This document shows, one piece after another, positions 8,726 to 18,223 of a DNA stretch of 64,000 nt; positions within the stretch are counted from its first letter, which is position 1, and each line of letters starts with the position of its first letter. This DNA comes from Methyloradius palustris (GTDB taxonomy: Bacteria; Pseudomonadota; Gammaproteobacteria; Burkholderiales; Methylophilaceae). The notes beneath the pieces are model-generated. The model saw only the letters and a list, made by a program, of their open reading frames with translations, made no database searches and was not told where the DNA came from. Location of the stretch: the NCBI RefSeq assembly GCF_019703875.1, contig NZ_AP024110.1:2604001-2668000 (forward strand), read 5' to 3'. The translations under genes were made by a program, and so were the position numbers.

Positions 8726-11089
8726 TCAAAACCCAAGAAGCTTATTCAGTTTTTTCTTGGCTTTGTCTTCGGCAGTTTCTGGCTTTTGTTCTGGCGGAGG
8801 TGCGACTTGCGTAGCCGAATTCGCTGGTGCGGCATCCTGCTTTTTATTACCACCGAGCAATGATTTCAAGGCATCCTGTTTATTACCACCCACCAGATTT
8901 TTAAGTGCTTCGCCTTGGCTGCCACCTACTTTATCCAGCAGTTTTTTCTGCGCAACACCAGTAGCAAGCGAGGCGAAATCTATCTTGTATTCGGGCTTGG
9001 CGAACGTGCCAGAGAGTTTGACGGGGACAGTGAGCCCGTTCAAATCATCCAGATCTTTACCACCCTGGCCTTTGAGTGAATTAACGATAGTTGGCTTGGC
9101 GGTGTAATTGAGGGTTTCGTTGGCAATATCAATGTCGCCGTTGCCTGTAATGCGAAACAGCGGCGCTTTCATACTCAAGTCTTCATTGTGCGCCACGCCG
9201 TTTTTAATATTGAAACTGGCGACCATTTCGCTAAAGTCGGTCTTTTGAGTTTTATCGCCAGCTATCTTGGTTTCAGACTTAAAAGCGCTCAGCTTATCTT
9301 TTACGCCGCGGATTGTGCCCGCGATATCAATGCCCTTCACTGCCCCATCAGCCAGATTGAGCGAAGCGCTACCGTTGAGCGACTTTTTTAGCACGCCTAC
9401 CGTTGCACCTTGTGTTGTTACATCAAGATTTAACGTGCCCTTTCCGCTCAACATATCGTTATTAATCGCGTCAGTGAGTAACGGGCCAATGGCAATGCCT
9501 GTCATGCTTTGTTTGACTGAAATCACAGGCGTGCTGCGCGCGTCCACCTTGAGCGAGCCATTCATGTTGCCTTCATAAAGTTGCGCAGAAAACGGTGCTA
9601 ACTGTGCCACGCCATCATCTGCCTGCAGCTTGATGCGCACGTTGGTAGATTTCACATTAGCAAGCTTGAGCCAGCCTATGCGCAACTCACCATTAGCGTT
9701 AATGTGTTTCAGGGCACTTAAATCGACAGGCGCATCTGGATTGGGTTTTACGGCAGGTGTCTTGCTTTCAGATTTGGTGATGTACTTATCGGCATCTAGC
9801 TTATCAATATCCACATCAAAATGATAAGTCGGCTGGACAAAATGAATCATCCCCACATTGCCGCTTACCTTGGTCTGATCGAAATTCAGCTTAAGGCTGC
9901 TAGTGATTTGCTCTTGCTTGATGTCAGCATGCGCATTCAGTAAAAAATCGGCTTGAATGCCGCCATTGGGAAATGTCGCGTCTTTCAATTGCACTTGGCC
10001 CGCAAGCTTGGGCAAATCAAAAATCAACTTTTCAATATTGCCCGTGAATGGTGACGAGAACTTGCCTGTAATTTCACGCGCGCCCTGTTTAGCTGAAAGA
10101 TCGCCACTAATACTGCTGCTCTGCACAGCAGTTGGCGAGCCTGTAACATCAGCCAACAGCAATGTGGCTTTTAAAGTATCGCTCCCTTTTTCTTGCGATA
10201 GGCTGACCTGGGCACTTTTACCGCTGACTGTGTTGTTTTCTACTTTTAAACTAGGCATGGCAAGCTCAGCATTCACAGAGGCACCATCCAGATTACCCTT
10301 AGCTGCCAGCTTCAAACCCTCTACCAGTAATTCCATGTTTTCTGCTTTGGCATCAATATCACCAGCTAGCGTGATTTCTGCTTTGGTCAAAGTTGCAAGA
10401 TCACCTGCTAGTTTTGCAGCTAGGCCTTTAGCCACAAAGTGCTTGTTATCTGGGTCAGCCATGAAATTGCCTTTGAGTTCGGCGTCAACTTTTAGCTTTG
10501 GTTTGCTGGCCTCTAATGTGAAGTCGGTCGCCATATCAAACGGCGTTGCAAGCGCCACATGGCCTGTCGTCAAATTAAGATTGCTGATGCTGTATTTTGC
10601 ATCGGCCTGCTGATCGTCAAAAGCGAGGGCAGATTTGCTGATTTTCACGCCATCAATATCAAACTTGATCTGCTGGGAGTCTTCTTCATCCTTGCTCATC
10701 AGATCATCGAAATTGGTCGTGCCATCTTTGTAGCGGATGATATTGGCCTGTGCGCCATCCACATAAATGGTATCCACCACCAACTCTTTTTTCAGTAAGG
10801 GCAACAACGCCAGCGAGACTTTCACGCCTTCAACCGAGGCAAAGATGGCTTCGCTATTATGTTCAGAAATGGATAATTTACCGAGATTCGCACCGATTTT
10901 TGGCCAAAAAGCGAGCTTGATGTCACCGTCCAGATGCAATGTGCGCTGCTTTTTATCTTGCACCAGCTTGATAATCAGAGGCTTGTAATCATTGGGGTTG
11001 AACGTTGCTGCGATATAGCCTGCAAATAGAATGACGAGTAGTAGCAAGCCTGTAAGGGTGAATAGCGTGTACTTAAATGCTTTGTTCAT
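8726..11089 (-). CDS. AsmA-family protein
   Basis: 787-residue AsmA-like protein: one N-terminal transmembrane anchor (about 7-29), the AsmA N-terminal box FNPNDYKPLIIKLVQDKKQR, then a long repetitive beta-rich periplasmic region. The C-terminal AsmA domain includes GTLNLDVTTQGA and LNYTAKPTIV. AsmA-like proteins form bridge-like grooves implicated in phospholipid transport and outer-membrane assembly. The extreme C-terminus is low-complexity (Lys/Ala/Pro/Gln rich) with a repeated LLGGNKQDALKSL-type motif. Lies 18 bp before mutY. Confidence 0.88.
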   Translation of the reverse strand: MNKAFKYTLFTLTGLLLLVILFAGYIAATFNPNDYKPLIIKLVQDKKQRTLHLDGDIKLAFWPKIGANLGKLSISEHNSEAIFASVEGVKVSLALLPLLKKELVVDTIYVDGAQANIIRYKDGTTNFDDLMSKDEEDSQQIKFDIDGVKISKSALAFDDQQADAKYSISNLNLTTGHVALATPFDMATDFTLEASKPKLKVDAELKGNFMADPDNKHFVAKGLAAKLAGDLATLTKAEITLAGDIDAKAENMELLVEGLKLAAKGNLDGASVNAELAMPSLKVENNTVSGKSAQVSLSQEKGSDTLKATLLLADVTGSPTAVQSSSISGDLSAKQGAREITGKFSSPFTGNIEKLIFDLPKLAGQVQLKDATFPNGGIQADFLLNAHADIKQEQITSSLKLNFDQTKVSGNVGMIHFVQPTYHFDVDIDKLDADKYITKSESKTPAVKPNPDAPVDLSALKHINANGELRIGWLKLANVKSTNVRIKLQADDGVAQLAPFSAQLYEGNMNGSLKVDARSTPVISVKQSMTGIAIGPLLTDAINNDMLSGKGTLNLDVTTQGATVGVLKKSLNGSASLNLADGAVKGIDIAGTIRGVKDKLSAFKSETKIAGDKTQKTDFSEMVASFNIKNGVAHNEDLSMKAPLFRITGNGDIDIANETLNYTAKPTIVNSLKGQGGKDLDDLNGLTVPVKLSGTFAKPEYKIDFASLATGVAQKKLLDKVGGSQGEALKNLVGGNKQDALKSLLGGNKKQDAAPANSATQVAPPPEQKPETAEDKAKKKLNKLLGF

Positions 11090-11140
11090 GTTGCGCTCCT
11101 CAAATTCAACTGACTCTTAATCTAGCCGCAGTTCGCGTTT

Positions 11141-11767
11141 TTATGAAAGCCAACGCATGACCGCAGCAGAGCCCCAATACCAGGCAGCAAAGGCAAATGC
11201 TGCAAAATAAACAGTGGTAAACACCAGCCAGAAGAAACTAATAAATACCATCAAACCATCATCTTCGAACTGGCTAATACAGTAAAAAAGAATCGCGAAG
11301 CCTGGCAATACATTATTGAATGGCAGTATGAGAAACGGTATAGCCATCAATCCGCCTGCAGTAATCAAAATGAAGGCGCCGATTTTTTTGCCTCGCTCAC
11401 CTTCGACTAAAAAAGGGAAGCGTGGACGAGTAAATCGCGTACAAAACCAGACCAACTTGATGCAAACCTTGCCTAAAATTCGCCAGGTCTTTTCACTCAT
11501 AGCGATTTTATTGATCTGCTGCGGCAACACGGGAGACTCATTGCCACGCCACATCTGCCAGCCCAGAATCGCGAAAGTAAAACCACCAATCACCGTCAAT
11601 GGCCCCAGTGGAACAGGCTGCATAAAGGGCAAGACCAGTATCAGGGCAATCAGTGTGTAAGCCGTTTTATCCAGCGTATCTAACGCTTCGCCCAAAGTGA
11701 GCGGTTGCGTTTTTGATTGCTCGGCAAAGCCATTCAAAATGGCTATGATATTTTTGTAAGTAGTCAA
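11141..11767 (-). CDS. ExoD-family membrane protein
   Basis: 208 residues with several hydrophobic segments matching the ExoD family (TLGEALDTLDKTAYTLIALILVLPFMQPVPLGPLTVIGG near the N-terminus, FILITAGGLMAIPFLILPFNNVLPGFAILF in the middle). ExoD was first linked to exopolysaccharide synthesis; its biochemical function is unknown. The only usable start is TTG at 11767, as a stop lies a few codons upstream. Between uppP and asmA. Confidence 0.8.
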   Translation of the reverse strand: MTTYKNIIAILNGFAEQSKTQPLTLGEALDTLDKTAYTLIALILVLPFMQPVPLGPLTVIGGFTFAILGWQMWRGNESPVLPQQINKIAMSEKTWRILGKVCIKLVWFCTRFTRPRFPFLVEGERGKKIGAFILITAGGLMAIPFLILPFNNVLPGFAILFYCISQFEDDGLMVFISFFWLVFTTVYFAAFAFAAWYWGSAAVMRWLS

Positions 11768-11791
11768 ACGTGAGGGCTTATCAAGAACCGT

Positions 11792-12592
11792 TTAATACAA
11801 ATAATAGGCAAGTACAACGATGCCAAACGCAATGCGATACCAAGCGAAAGCCTTGAAATCATGCTGCGCTACATAGCGAATCAGCACACGGATGGCAATC
11901 AATGCACTGACAAAGGCTGTGATAAAACCCACAGCGAATATGCCGATGTCGTCTTTTGATAACAGACCGCCACTTTTATAGACATCTAATATTGTGGCGG
12001 CAACCATGATGGGCACGGCCAAAAAGAATGAAAACTCGGTGGCTGTTTTGCGCGATAACCCAAACAGCAAGCCGCCCATGATAGTTGCGCCTGAACGCGA
12101 AACCCCAGGGAACAATGCCAAACATTGAGCAAAGCCAACTTTAAGTGCGTGCTTCCAGTCCATGTCGTCCACGCTTTGCGTATCGGCCACTGGCAGGCGT
12201 TTTTCAATAAAGAGAATGGCGATACCGCCAGTGATCAAGGCAATGGCGACTGTAATCGGAGAAAACAAATATTCTTTAATCGCATGGTGAAAGGCCAAAC
12301 CAAACACCGCAGCCGGCATAAATGCAATCAGCAAGTTGACCACCAAACGCTGCGAGGCTTGTTCTTTAGTCAGGTTGAATAACACATGGCTAAATTTTTC
12401 GCGATATTGCCAGCACACCGCGAGTATCGCGCCCAGCTGGATGACGATCTCAAATACCTTGCCGCGCTCATCATTAAAATTGAGTAGGTCACCTGCGATA
12501 ATCAGGTGGCCTGTGCTACTGACGGGGATGAATTCTGTTGCGCCTTCTACCAGACCGAGAATGAATGCTTTAAAGAGTATGAGGATTTCCAT
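11792..12592 (-). CDS. uppP: Undecaprenyl-diphosphatase
   Basis: Polytopic membrane phosphatase that recycles undecaprenyl pyrophosphate to the monophosphate lipid carrier for peptidoglycan and polysaccharide synthesis. The 266 residues carry the BacA/UppP motifs GLVEGATEFIPVSSTGHLII (about 14-33) and PGVSRSGATIMGGL (about 162-175), which supply the Glu, Ser and Arg active-site residues. Co-directional with rluB, yidB and exoD, about 25-30 bp apart. Confidence 0.97.
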   Translation of the reverse strand: MEILILFKAFILGLVEGATEFIPVSSTGHLIIAGDLLNFNDERGKVFEIVIQLGAILAVCWQYREKFSHVLFNLTKEQASQRLVVNLLIAFMPAAVFGLAFHHAIKEYLFSPITVAIALITGGIAILFIEKRLPVADTQSVDDMDWKHALKVGFAQCLALFPGVSRSGATIMGGLLFGLSRKTATEFSFFLAVPIMVAATILDVYKSGGLLSKDDIGIFAVGFITAFVSALIAIRVLIRYVAQHDFKAFAWYRIAFGIVVLAYYLY

Positions 12593-12621
12593 CGATGATT
12601 TTGTCCAAAAAGATTAAGTGA

Positions 12622-13011
12622 TTATTTTAATAATGACACTGCGCGCATCATCAAAGCAGATTGGCTTTGCGGCACTTTGCCATCATGTGTGAGTTTATCC
12701 ACGACTCTTGGTAGATAGTCTGCGAGCAATACTGCAACCTCTTTGCTACGCAGGTCGAATTTATTGCCGATTTCAGTCAAGGTATCTTCGCCCAGCGCTT
12801 TTTTGACTTGCGCGGCGGTGAGTGGCAGGTTTGCGCCATCACCAATCCACGATTCAACCTGTGCTTCAAAACCAGCATCACTAAACTTAGCTAATACACC
12901 AGGCAAACCACCATGCTGGCTCAACAAATCTAGTGCAGCTTGTACTTTAGGGGCATGTTCACCTGATAATTTGTTAATGACTGAGCCAGAAATACGATCA
13001 AATAAACCCAT
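12622..13011 (-). CDS. YidB-family (DUF937) protein
   Basis: 129-residue soluble protein of the YidB/DUF937 family: the start MGLFDRISGSVINKL, an all-helical core with HGGLPGVLAKF and WIGDGANLPLTAAQVKKALG, and the C-terminal LADYLPRVVDKLTHDGKVP. The family is widespread and uncharacterised. Part of the rluB-to-mutY block. Confidence 0.85.
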   Translation of the reverse strand: MGLFDRISGSVINKLSGEHAPKVQAALDLLSQHGGLPGVLAKFSDAGFEAQVESWIGDGANLPLTAAQVKKALGEDTLTEIGNKFDLRSKEVAVLLADYLPRVVDKLTHDGKVPQSQSALMMRAVSLLK

Positions 13012-13067
13012 TTTTTCTTACCTTACTATTTTTCTTGCACTAGTTTTGTTGTGCCTGTTTTCTTGCA

Positions 13068-14357
13068 CTAGAAGCGTTCATCAGGTCTTAAATAACGCCA
13101 AGTACCCACAGGCAATTGGCCAAGTGTTACGCTGCCGATGCGTATGCGTTTAAGGCCAACTACGGTCAACCCGACTAATTCACACATACGGCGAATCTGG
13201 CGTTTACGCCCTTCACGTAATACAAACCTGAGCTGGTCTTCATTCTGCCATGAGACTTTTGCAGGCTTTAGCGTAACACCGTCAAGTGACAATCCGAAGT
13301 TGAGCAGCTTAAGATTCCGTTCGCTCAACTCACCTTCTACACGCACCAGATATTCTTTTTCAACACTGGAATCCTCACCAATCAAATGCCTCGCCACTCG
13401 GCCATCTTGCGTGAGCACGAGCAAACCAGTGGAATCAATATCCAGACGACCGGCAGGTGCCAAGCCTTGCAAATGCGTGCGCTGGAATACGGTTTTGGTT
13501 GGGTCTTCTGTCCATTGATTATCGGGATGCACAAGGACTATCGCAGGCTGGTAGCCATCTTCAGCCTGACCAGAAACATAGCCAATTGGCTTATTCAATA
13601 AAATTGTGACAATCTCAGATTGATATTGTTGCGCCTGCTTGCTGATCTCGATATTGGCATTTGGGTCAATGCGTGTACCCAAAGTATTCATTACTACGCC
13701 ATCCACCTTCACCCAGCCGTTCACAATCCAGTCATCCGCTTCACGGCGTGAGCACAAGCCTAGCTCAGCCATACGCTTGGATAACCTTGGCTGGTCGGCA
13801 TTACTTGCCTCTGGTTTACCCGAAAACATGGGGTTGGTTGCGCGATTATTATTAAAAGAACCTTGCTCAAAACCATCTCTAGCCTTGCCACCACGGCGCG
13901 GTGTATCACGGCCTGATGGATCACGTGGAGCAAATGGCCTAGATTCGCGCTGCTTAAACTCATTGCGTTTAAATTCATCACGCTTGAACTCGCCGCGCTG
14001 CAAAGGTCTTTGCGCTGGTGCGCGGCTATCAGAATCTCGGTTTTTAGGGGCTTGCTGTTTAACACTAATCTCTGGTGCTGGAGCCTCTGACGTTTGAGCT
14101 GGTATTTTTTGCTCTAATTCTGCTACTTCTCTAGGGGCAGGTGCGTCACGCAAAGTACCGTCATAGCGATGGTTACGCTGACGCGTTGCCGCTGGCTTGC
14201 TTTCAGACGATCTATCTTTAAAAGATTTATCGGAGGCAGGCCTCGCTGGTGCAGCGCCTCGCTGACGTTTCGCAGGATCAGCCCGCCGCACAGGCGCTTT
14301 TTCGGCTTTAACCGCGGCTTGGTCAGTAGATTTTTTGTTGAGCTTTAAAGTAGTCAA
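13068..14357 (-). CDS. rluB: 23S rRNA pseudouridine synthase RluB with long basic N-terminal extension
   Basis: 429 residues. The first ~190 are low-complexity, rich in Arg/Lys/Pro/Ala/Asp with repeated FKRDEFKRNEFKQRE-type units and no fold visible. Then comes an S4 RNA-binding domain (RLSKRMAELGLCSRREADDWI) and the RsuA/RluB/E/F catalytic domain with the Asp motif PAGRLDIDSTGLLVLTQDG and the REGRKRQIRRMCE closing motif. RluB makes pseudouridine at position 2605 (E. coli numbering) of 23S rRNA. The extension may help bind pre-ribosomes. First gene of the minus-strand block. Confidence 0.92.
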   Translation of the reverse strand: MTTLKLNKKSTDQAAVKAEKAPVRRADPAKRQRGAAPARPASDKSFKDRSSESKPAATRQRNHRYDGTLRDAPAPREVAELEQKIPAQTSEAPAPEISVKQQAPKNRDSDSRAPAQRPLQRGEFKRDEFKRNEFKQRESRPFAPRDPSGRDTPRRGGKARDGFEQGSFNNNRATNPMFSGKPEASNADQPRLSKRMAELGLCSRREADDWIVNGWVKVDGVVMNTLGTRIDPNANIEISKQAQQYQSEIVTILLNKPIGYVSGQAEDGYQPAIVLVHPDNQWTEDPTKTVFQRTHLQGLAPAGRLDIDSTGLLVLTQDGRVARHLIGEDSSVEKEYLVRVEGELSERNLKLLNFGLSLDGVTLKPAKVSWQNEDQLRFVLREGRKRQIRRMCELVGLTVVGLKRIRIGSVTLGQLPVGTWRYLRPDERF

Positions 14358-14431
14358 GGGCTTGAAATAGCTTGCGCTATAGATTGAATATAAAAACAGA
14401 TTATACCCGCTATCGCCGCTAGGGGTTTCAG

Positions 14432-14468
14432 CAACAAAAAAGCAGGCACTAGGCCTGCTTTTTTGTTG
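14432..14468 (-). terminator. Terminator after thiC
   Basis: Stem AAAAAAGCAGGC ... GCCTGCTTTTTT with a short ACTAG loop, 14 bp beyond the thiC stop. Confidence 0.88.
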
Positions 14469-14481
14469 GGCAATTTAGTCG

Positions 14482-16377
14482 TTAGACTTTCTGATAAACC
14501 TCTGAGCCCTTTTTCACAAACTCAATGGCTTTTTCCTGCATGCCTTTTTGCAGGGCTTCCTGTTCTGAAACACCTTGCTCGGCTGCATAGTCGCGTACAT
14601 CTTGCGAAATTTTCATGGAGCAGAAATGCGGGCCGCACATGGAGCAGAAATGCGCTTGTTTGGCGCCTTCTTGTGGCAGGGTTTCGTCGTGGAATTCCTT
14701 GGCTTTTTCTGGATCTAGACCCAAATTAAATTGATCTTCCCAGCGAAATTCGAAACGTGCTTTTGAAAGTGCGTTGTCGCGGATTTGCGCACCCGGATGA
14801 CCCTTAGCCAAGTCAGCAGCGTGGGCGGCGATCTTGTAAGTGATGATACCAACACGCACATCTTCTTTATCTGGCAAGCCCAAATGCTCTTTTGGTGTGA
14901 CGTAACACAGCATGGCACAGCCGTACCAACCGATCATGGCGGCGCCTATGCCCGAAGTGATATGGTCATAACCTGGCGCAATGTCGGTGGTTAATGGACC
15001 TAGTGTGTAGAACGGAGCTTCACCACAGTGTTCCAGTTGCAGCTCCATGTTTTCCTTGATCAAGTGCATAGGCACGTGGCCTGGACCTTCGATCATGCAC
15101 TGTACGTCGTGCTTCCAAGCGATCTGTGTCAACTCACCTAGTGTTTTCAGCTCGGCAAATTGCGCTTCATCATTGGCATCGTAAATAGAACCCGGACGCA
15201 GGCCATCACCGAGTGAGAAGCTCACATCGTAAGCCTTCATGATTTCGCAGATGTCTTCAAAGTGCTCGTAAAGGAAGCTTTCTTTATGATGCGCCAGACA
15301 CCATTTCGCCATAATCGAACCACCGCGCGACACGATACCCGTCATGCGCTTGGCAGTCATTGGGATGTAAGCCAAACGAACACCCGCATGGATAGTGAAG
15401 TAATCCACGCCTTGTTCAGCTTGCTCAATCAGGGTGTCGCGGAAAATTTCCCAAGTCAGCTCTTCGGCCTTGCCGTTGACCTTTTCCAGCGCCTGATAGA
15501 TCGGAACTGTACCAATCGGCACGGGTGAATTGCGAATGATCCATTCGCGCGTTTCGTGGATGTTTTTGCCCGTAGACAAATCCATCACGGTATCGCCACC
15601 CCAACGGGTGCCCCAGACCATTTTTTCTACTTCTTCAGTAATTGAAGAGCCTAGCGCAGAGTTGCCGATATTGGCATTGATCTTCACCAGGAAATTACGG
15701 CCAATGATCATCGGCTCGATTTCAGGGTGGTTAATGTTCAACGGAATAATCGCGCGGCCAAGGGCTACTTCACTACGCACGAATTCTGGCGTAATCACTT
15801 TAGGGATGCTCGCGCCAAAATCATGGCCTTTATGCTGCGTTTGCAACAATTCGCTCATGTTTTCGCGGCGCTGGTTTTCACGGATGGCGATGTATTCCAT
15901 CTCCGGCGTGATGATGCCTTTACGTGCGTAATGCATCTGGCTGACATTCATACCAGCTTTGGCGCGGCGTGGTTTGCGCGTCAGGTTGAAACGCATTGCG
16001 GTAAGAGCAGGGTCAGTTTTACGTTGTTGGCCAAACTCAGAGCTTGGGCCATCTAGTTGCTCGGTATCGTTACGTTCTTCAATCCACTTTGCACGCATGG
16101 CTGGCAAGCCATTGCGGATATCGATGCTGATTGTTGGATCAGTATAGGGGCCTGATGTGTCATAGACCATGACAGGCGGGTTCTTCTCATCTTTGCCAGC
16201 GCCGAACATAGATGGCGTATCTGACAATGAAATCTCACGGAACGGCACGCGAATATCTGGGCGCGAACCTTCAATATAAACTTTACGTGACTTGGCAAAA
16301 GGCTGTGTGGTGCCTGCATCAATCTCAGCGGTTTCGCCGTCAAATTTAGCATGCAGGTTTTTATCGATGGTATTCAT
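14482..16377 (-). CDS. thiC: Phosphomethylpyrimidine synthase
   Basis: Radical-SAM enzyme converting aminoimidazole ribotide to HMP phosphate, the pyrimidine half of thiamine. The 631 residues are full length: N-terminal ThiC-associated domain (VPFREISLSDT), the core NFLVKINANIGNSALGSSI, and near the C-terminus the cluster motif CSMCGPHFCSMK (C-x2-C-x4-C). Controlled by the TPP riboswitch just upstream, and ends at its own terminator. No other thi genes are next to it. Confidence 0.98.
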   Translation of the reverse strand: MNTIDKNLHAKFDGETAEIDAGTTQPFAKSRKVYIEGSRPDIRVPFREISLSDTPSMFGAGKDEKNPPVMVYDTSGPYTDPTISIDIRNGLPAMRAKWIEERNDTEQLDGPSSEFGQQRKTDPALTAMRFNLTRKPRRAKAGMNVSQMHYARKGIITPEMEYIAIRENQRRENMSELLQTQHKGHDFGASIPKVITPEFVRSEVALGRAIIPLNINHPEIEPMIIGRNFLVKINANIGNSALGSSITEEVEKMVWGTRWGGDTVMDLSTGKNIHETREWIIRNSPVPIGTVPIYQALEKVNGKAEELTWEIFRDTLIEQAEQGVDYFTIHAGVRLAYIPMTAKRMTGIVSRGGSIMAKWCLAHHKESFLYEHFEDICEIMKAYDVSFSLGDGLRPGSIYDANDEAQFAELKTLGELTQIAWKHDVQCMIEGPGHVPMHLIKENMELQLEHCGEAPFYTLGPLTTDIAPGYDHITSGIGAAMIGWYGCAMLCYVTPKEHLGLPDKEDVRVGIITYKIAAHAADLAKGHPGAQIRDNALSKARFEFRWEDQFNLGLDPEKAKEFHDETLPQEGAKQAHFCSMCGPHFCSMKISQDVRDYAAEQGVSEQEALQKGMQEKAIEFVKKGSEVYQKV

Positions 16378-16453
16378 GGTGCTCCTTGAGGGCAGTATCG
16401 TAAGGAGCTTGACTGGCTTCCCTACTGGTTAAACAGTAGAAAAGCATCATTTC

Positions 16454-16556
16454 TGCTTTCCTACGGCGGCATTACCCGCATCAGGTTCAAAGGGTGTATC
16501 TCACTATTGTTGACATGCATCACTGTCAAAATAGACCCCTAGCAATACCCTCGAAA
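16454..16556 (-). promoter_or_regulatory. TPP riboswitch (THI element) upstream of thiC
   Basis: On the minus strand the leader has the conserved THI-box parts in order: AGGGGTC near 16540, a small P3a-like hairpin (TGACAGTGATGCATGTCA), GAGATACACCCTTTGAACC, CTGATGCGGGTAATGCC, and GTAGGAAAG. These match the pyrimidine- and pyrophosphate-binding arms of TPP riboswitches. The element ends about 75 nt before the thiC start, so control of translation or of termination is possible. Confidence 0.95.
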
Positions 16557-16679
16557 TTACGCGAAACTTGCAATAAAAGCAAGTTTAAACTAGTAATCGA
16601 AGCATAGATTCACCTGTAAAGAGCTTGCAAACTAAACACTTACGGATATTGGGCTATAATCATTTTTTGAATAGTTTTC

Positions 16680-17387
16680 ATGACGGAATTGCGTATGCAT
16701 ACACAGCCAGTTTCTACCCCATTCAATACAGCAGAGGCCGTTGAACAAGCCCGCTTCAACATGATTGAACAGCAAATCCGCACTTGGGAAGTGCTGGATG
16801 GCAATGTGCTTGATCTGCTAAAAAAAGTGCCGCGCGAAAATTTTGTGCCAGTGCAATACAGCGGACTGGCTTTCGCTGACCTCGAAATACCGCTGGGCAA
16901 TGGCGAACTCATGCTTTCACCCAAGATTGAAGGCCGCATTATGCAGGCGCTGGAAATCAAGAAAACTGACAAGGTTTTAGAAATTGGGACTGGCAGCGGG
17001 TATCTAACTGCACTGCTGGCAAGCCAAGCTGCACATGTGTATAGCGTTGAGATCATGCCCGACCTCAGCTACCAAGCAGACAAAAGACTGCAAGACCACA
17101 ACATCAACAACGTCACGCTGGAAATTGGCGATGCCGCCAATGGCTGGACAGCACATGGCCCTTACGATGTGATTGTGTTTGGTGGTTCATTGCCCCTTAG
17201 CCCAACCCATGCGCAGCAATCACTTGCGATTGGTGGCCGTATGTTTGTTGTAGTCGGCGATCTGCCAGCCATGCAGGCCATCATGATCAGGCGCATTTCA
17301 GAAGATGGTTTTAAACGCGATGTGCTGTTTGAAACTGCCCTGCCTATATTATCTAACGCACTGCAACCAGACCGATTCAGCTTCTGA
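16680..17387 (+). CDS. Protein-L-isoaspartate O-methyltransferase family protein
   Basis: 235-residue SAM-dependent methyltransferase of the PCMT family. It shows the N-terminal RFNMIEQQIRTWEV, the PRENFVPVQYSGLAFADLEIPLGNGE region, the SAM-binding VLEIGTGSGYLTALLA (about 101-116) and VYSVEIMPDLSYQA. PCMT repairs isoaspartyl residues in damaged proteins; this betaproteobacterial branch, with VFGGSLP where classical Pcm has a conserved TAA/AP motif, may have another substrate. Monocistronic with its own terminator. Confidence 0.85.
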   Translation: MTELRMHTQPVSTPFNTAEAVEQARFNMIEQQIRTWEVLDGNVLDLLKKVPRENFVPVQYSGLAFADLEIPLGNGELMLSPKIEGRIMQALEIKKTDKVLEIGTGSGYLTALLASQAAHVYSVEIMPDLSYQADKRLQDHNINNVTLEIGDAANGWTAHGPYDVIVFGGSLPLSPTHAQQSLAIGGRMFVVVGDLPAMQAIMIRRISEDGFKRDVLFETALPILSNALQPDRFSF

Positions 17388-17402
17388 TTTTCAGACAAGT
17401 AA

Positions 17403-17433
17403 GAGGGGCGGCTTTTTAGCCGCCTTTTTTATT
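17403..17433 (+). terminator. Terminator after the PCMT-family gene
   Basis: GGGCGGC-TTTTTA-GCCGCC stem followed by a T-run, 15 bp after the stop codon. Confidence 0.88.
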
Positions 17434-17483
17434 GCTCGCGCAATCATTATTCCCTAGTCATACCATCCAACACAAAAGATAAC

Positions 17484-17530
17484 TTGACGGCGTTAACTTA
17501 ACAATGTTTAATTAACAACGTTAAGTTAAT
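17484..17530 (+). promoter_or_regulatory. Promoter with TetR-type palindromic operator
   Basis: TTGACG (17484-17489), a 17-bp spacer and TTTAAT (17507-17512) form a plausible sigma70 promoter. Two perfect 10-bp inverted arms, TTAACTTAAC (17493-17502) and GTTAAGTTAA (17520-17529), overlap the spacer and follow the -10. The position, 15 bp before the tetR start, suggests autorepression and control of the whole efflux operon. Confidence 0.7.
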
Positions 17531-17544
17531 TTTTAAGCCTACTC

Positions 17545-18189
17545 ATGCCACCCAAGCACAAAACCGCCGATGAGCGCCTGCAACTACATACCAGCATTCT
17601 GGATGCTGCTCGCGAACTATTTGTAGAGCGCGGCGTGGAAGCCACCACCATGCGCGAAATTGCAAAACGCATCGGATACTCGCCGACCGCGCTATATCTG
17701 CATTTCAAAGATAAAGACGATATTTTGCGCGCCCTGTGCGAAACCGACTTTCTGGCATTGGCAGCGGGTTTGCAATCCATCATAGGCATCCATGACGTAC
17801 GCCAGCGGCTGAGCATGTTGTGCGACGGATATGCGGAATTCGCGCTTAGCCACCCCAACCACTACCGCCTGATGTTCATGACACCACAGCCAGTCATCGA
17901 CAAAACAGAACTAAAAATGATTCATCGCGGCAACCCCGAGCAGGACGCATACGCACAGCTGAAATCTATCGTTCAGGATGCATTTGAAGGTGGACACTTT
18001 CGGCCTGAGCTAACCAATGTAGACCTGATTTCGCAAACCTTATGGGCAGGCATTCACGGCGCATGTTCATTGCAAATCAGCAAAGGCAATGATGACTGGG
18101 TGGAGTGGCGGCCAATTGCAGAACGTATCCAAATGATGCGCGAAACGCTGATGATCGGCATTTTGCGAGCAGACCAAACAAAGATGTAA
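17545..18189 (+). CDS. TetR/AcrR-family repressor of the efflux operon
   Basis: 214 residues with an N-terminal TetR helix-turn-helix (ILDAARELFVERGVEATTMREIAKRIGYSPTALYLHFKDKDDIL, about 17-60) and a C-terminal ligand domain of the WHG/TetR_C type (HPNHYRLMFMTP). First gene of a run reaching to the isochorismatase-family gene, so it probably represses the RND pump and itself through the palindrome at 17493-17529. Confidence 0.9.
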   Translation: MPPKHKTADERLQLHTSILDAARELFVERGVEATTMREIAKRIGYSPTALYLHFKDKDDILRALCETDFLALAAGLQSIIGIHDVRQRLSMLCDGYAEFALSHPNHYRLMFMTPQPVIDKTELKMIHRGNPEQDAYAQLKSIVQDAFEGGHFRPELTNVDLISQTLWAGIHGACSLQISKGNDDWVEWRPIAERIQMMRETLMIGILRADQTKM

Positions 18190-18223
18190 CGAATCTATTG
18201 AAACCATATTTTAGAAAACGCTC

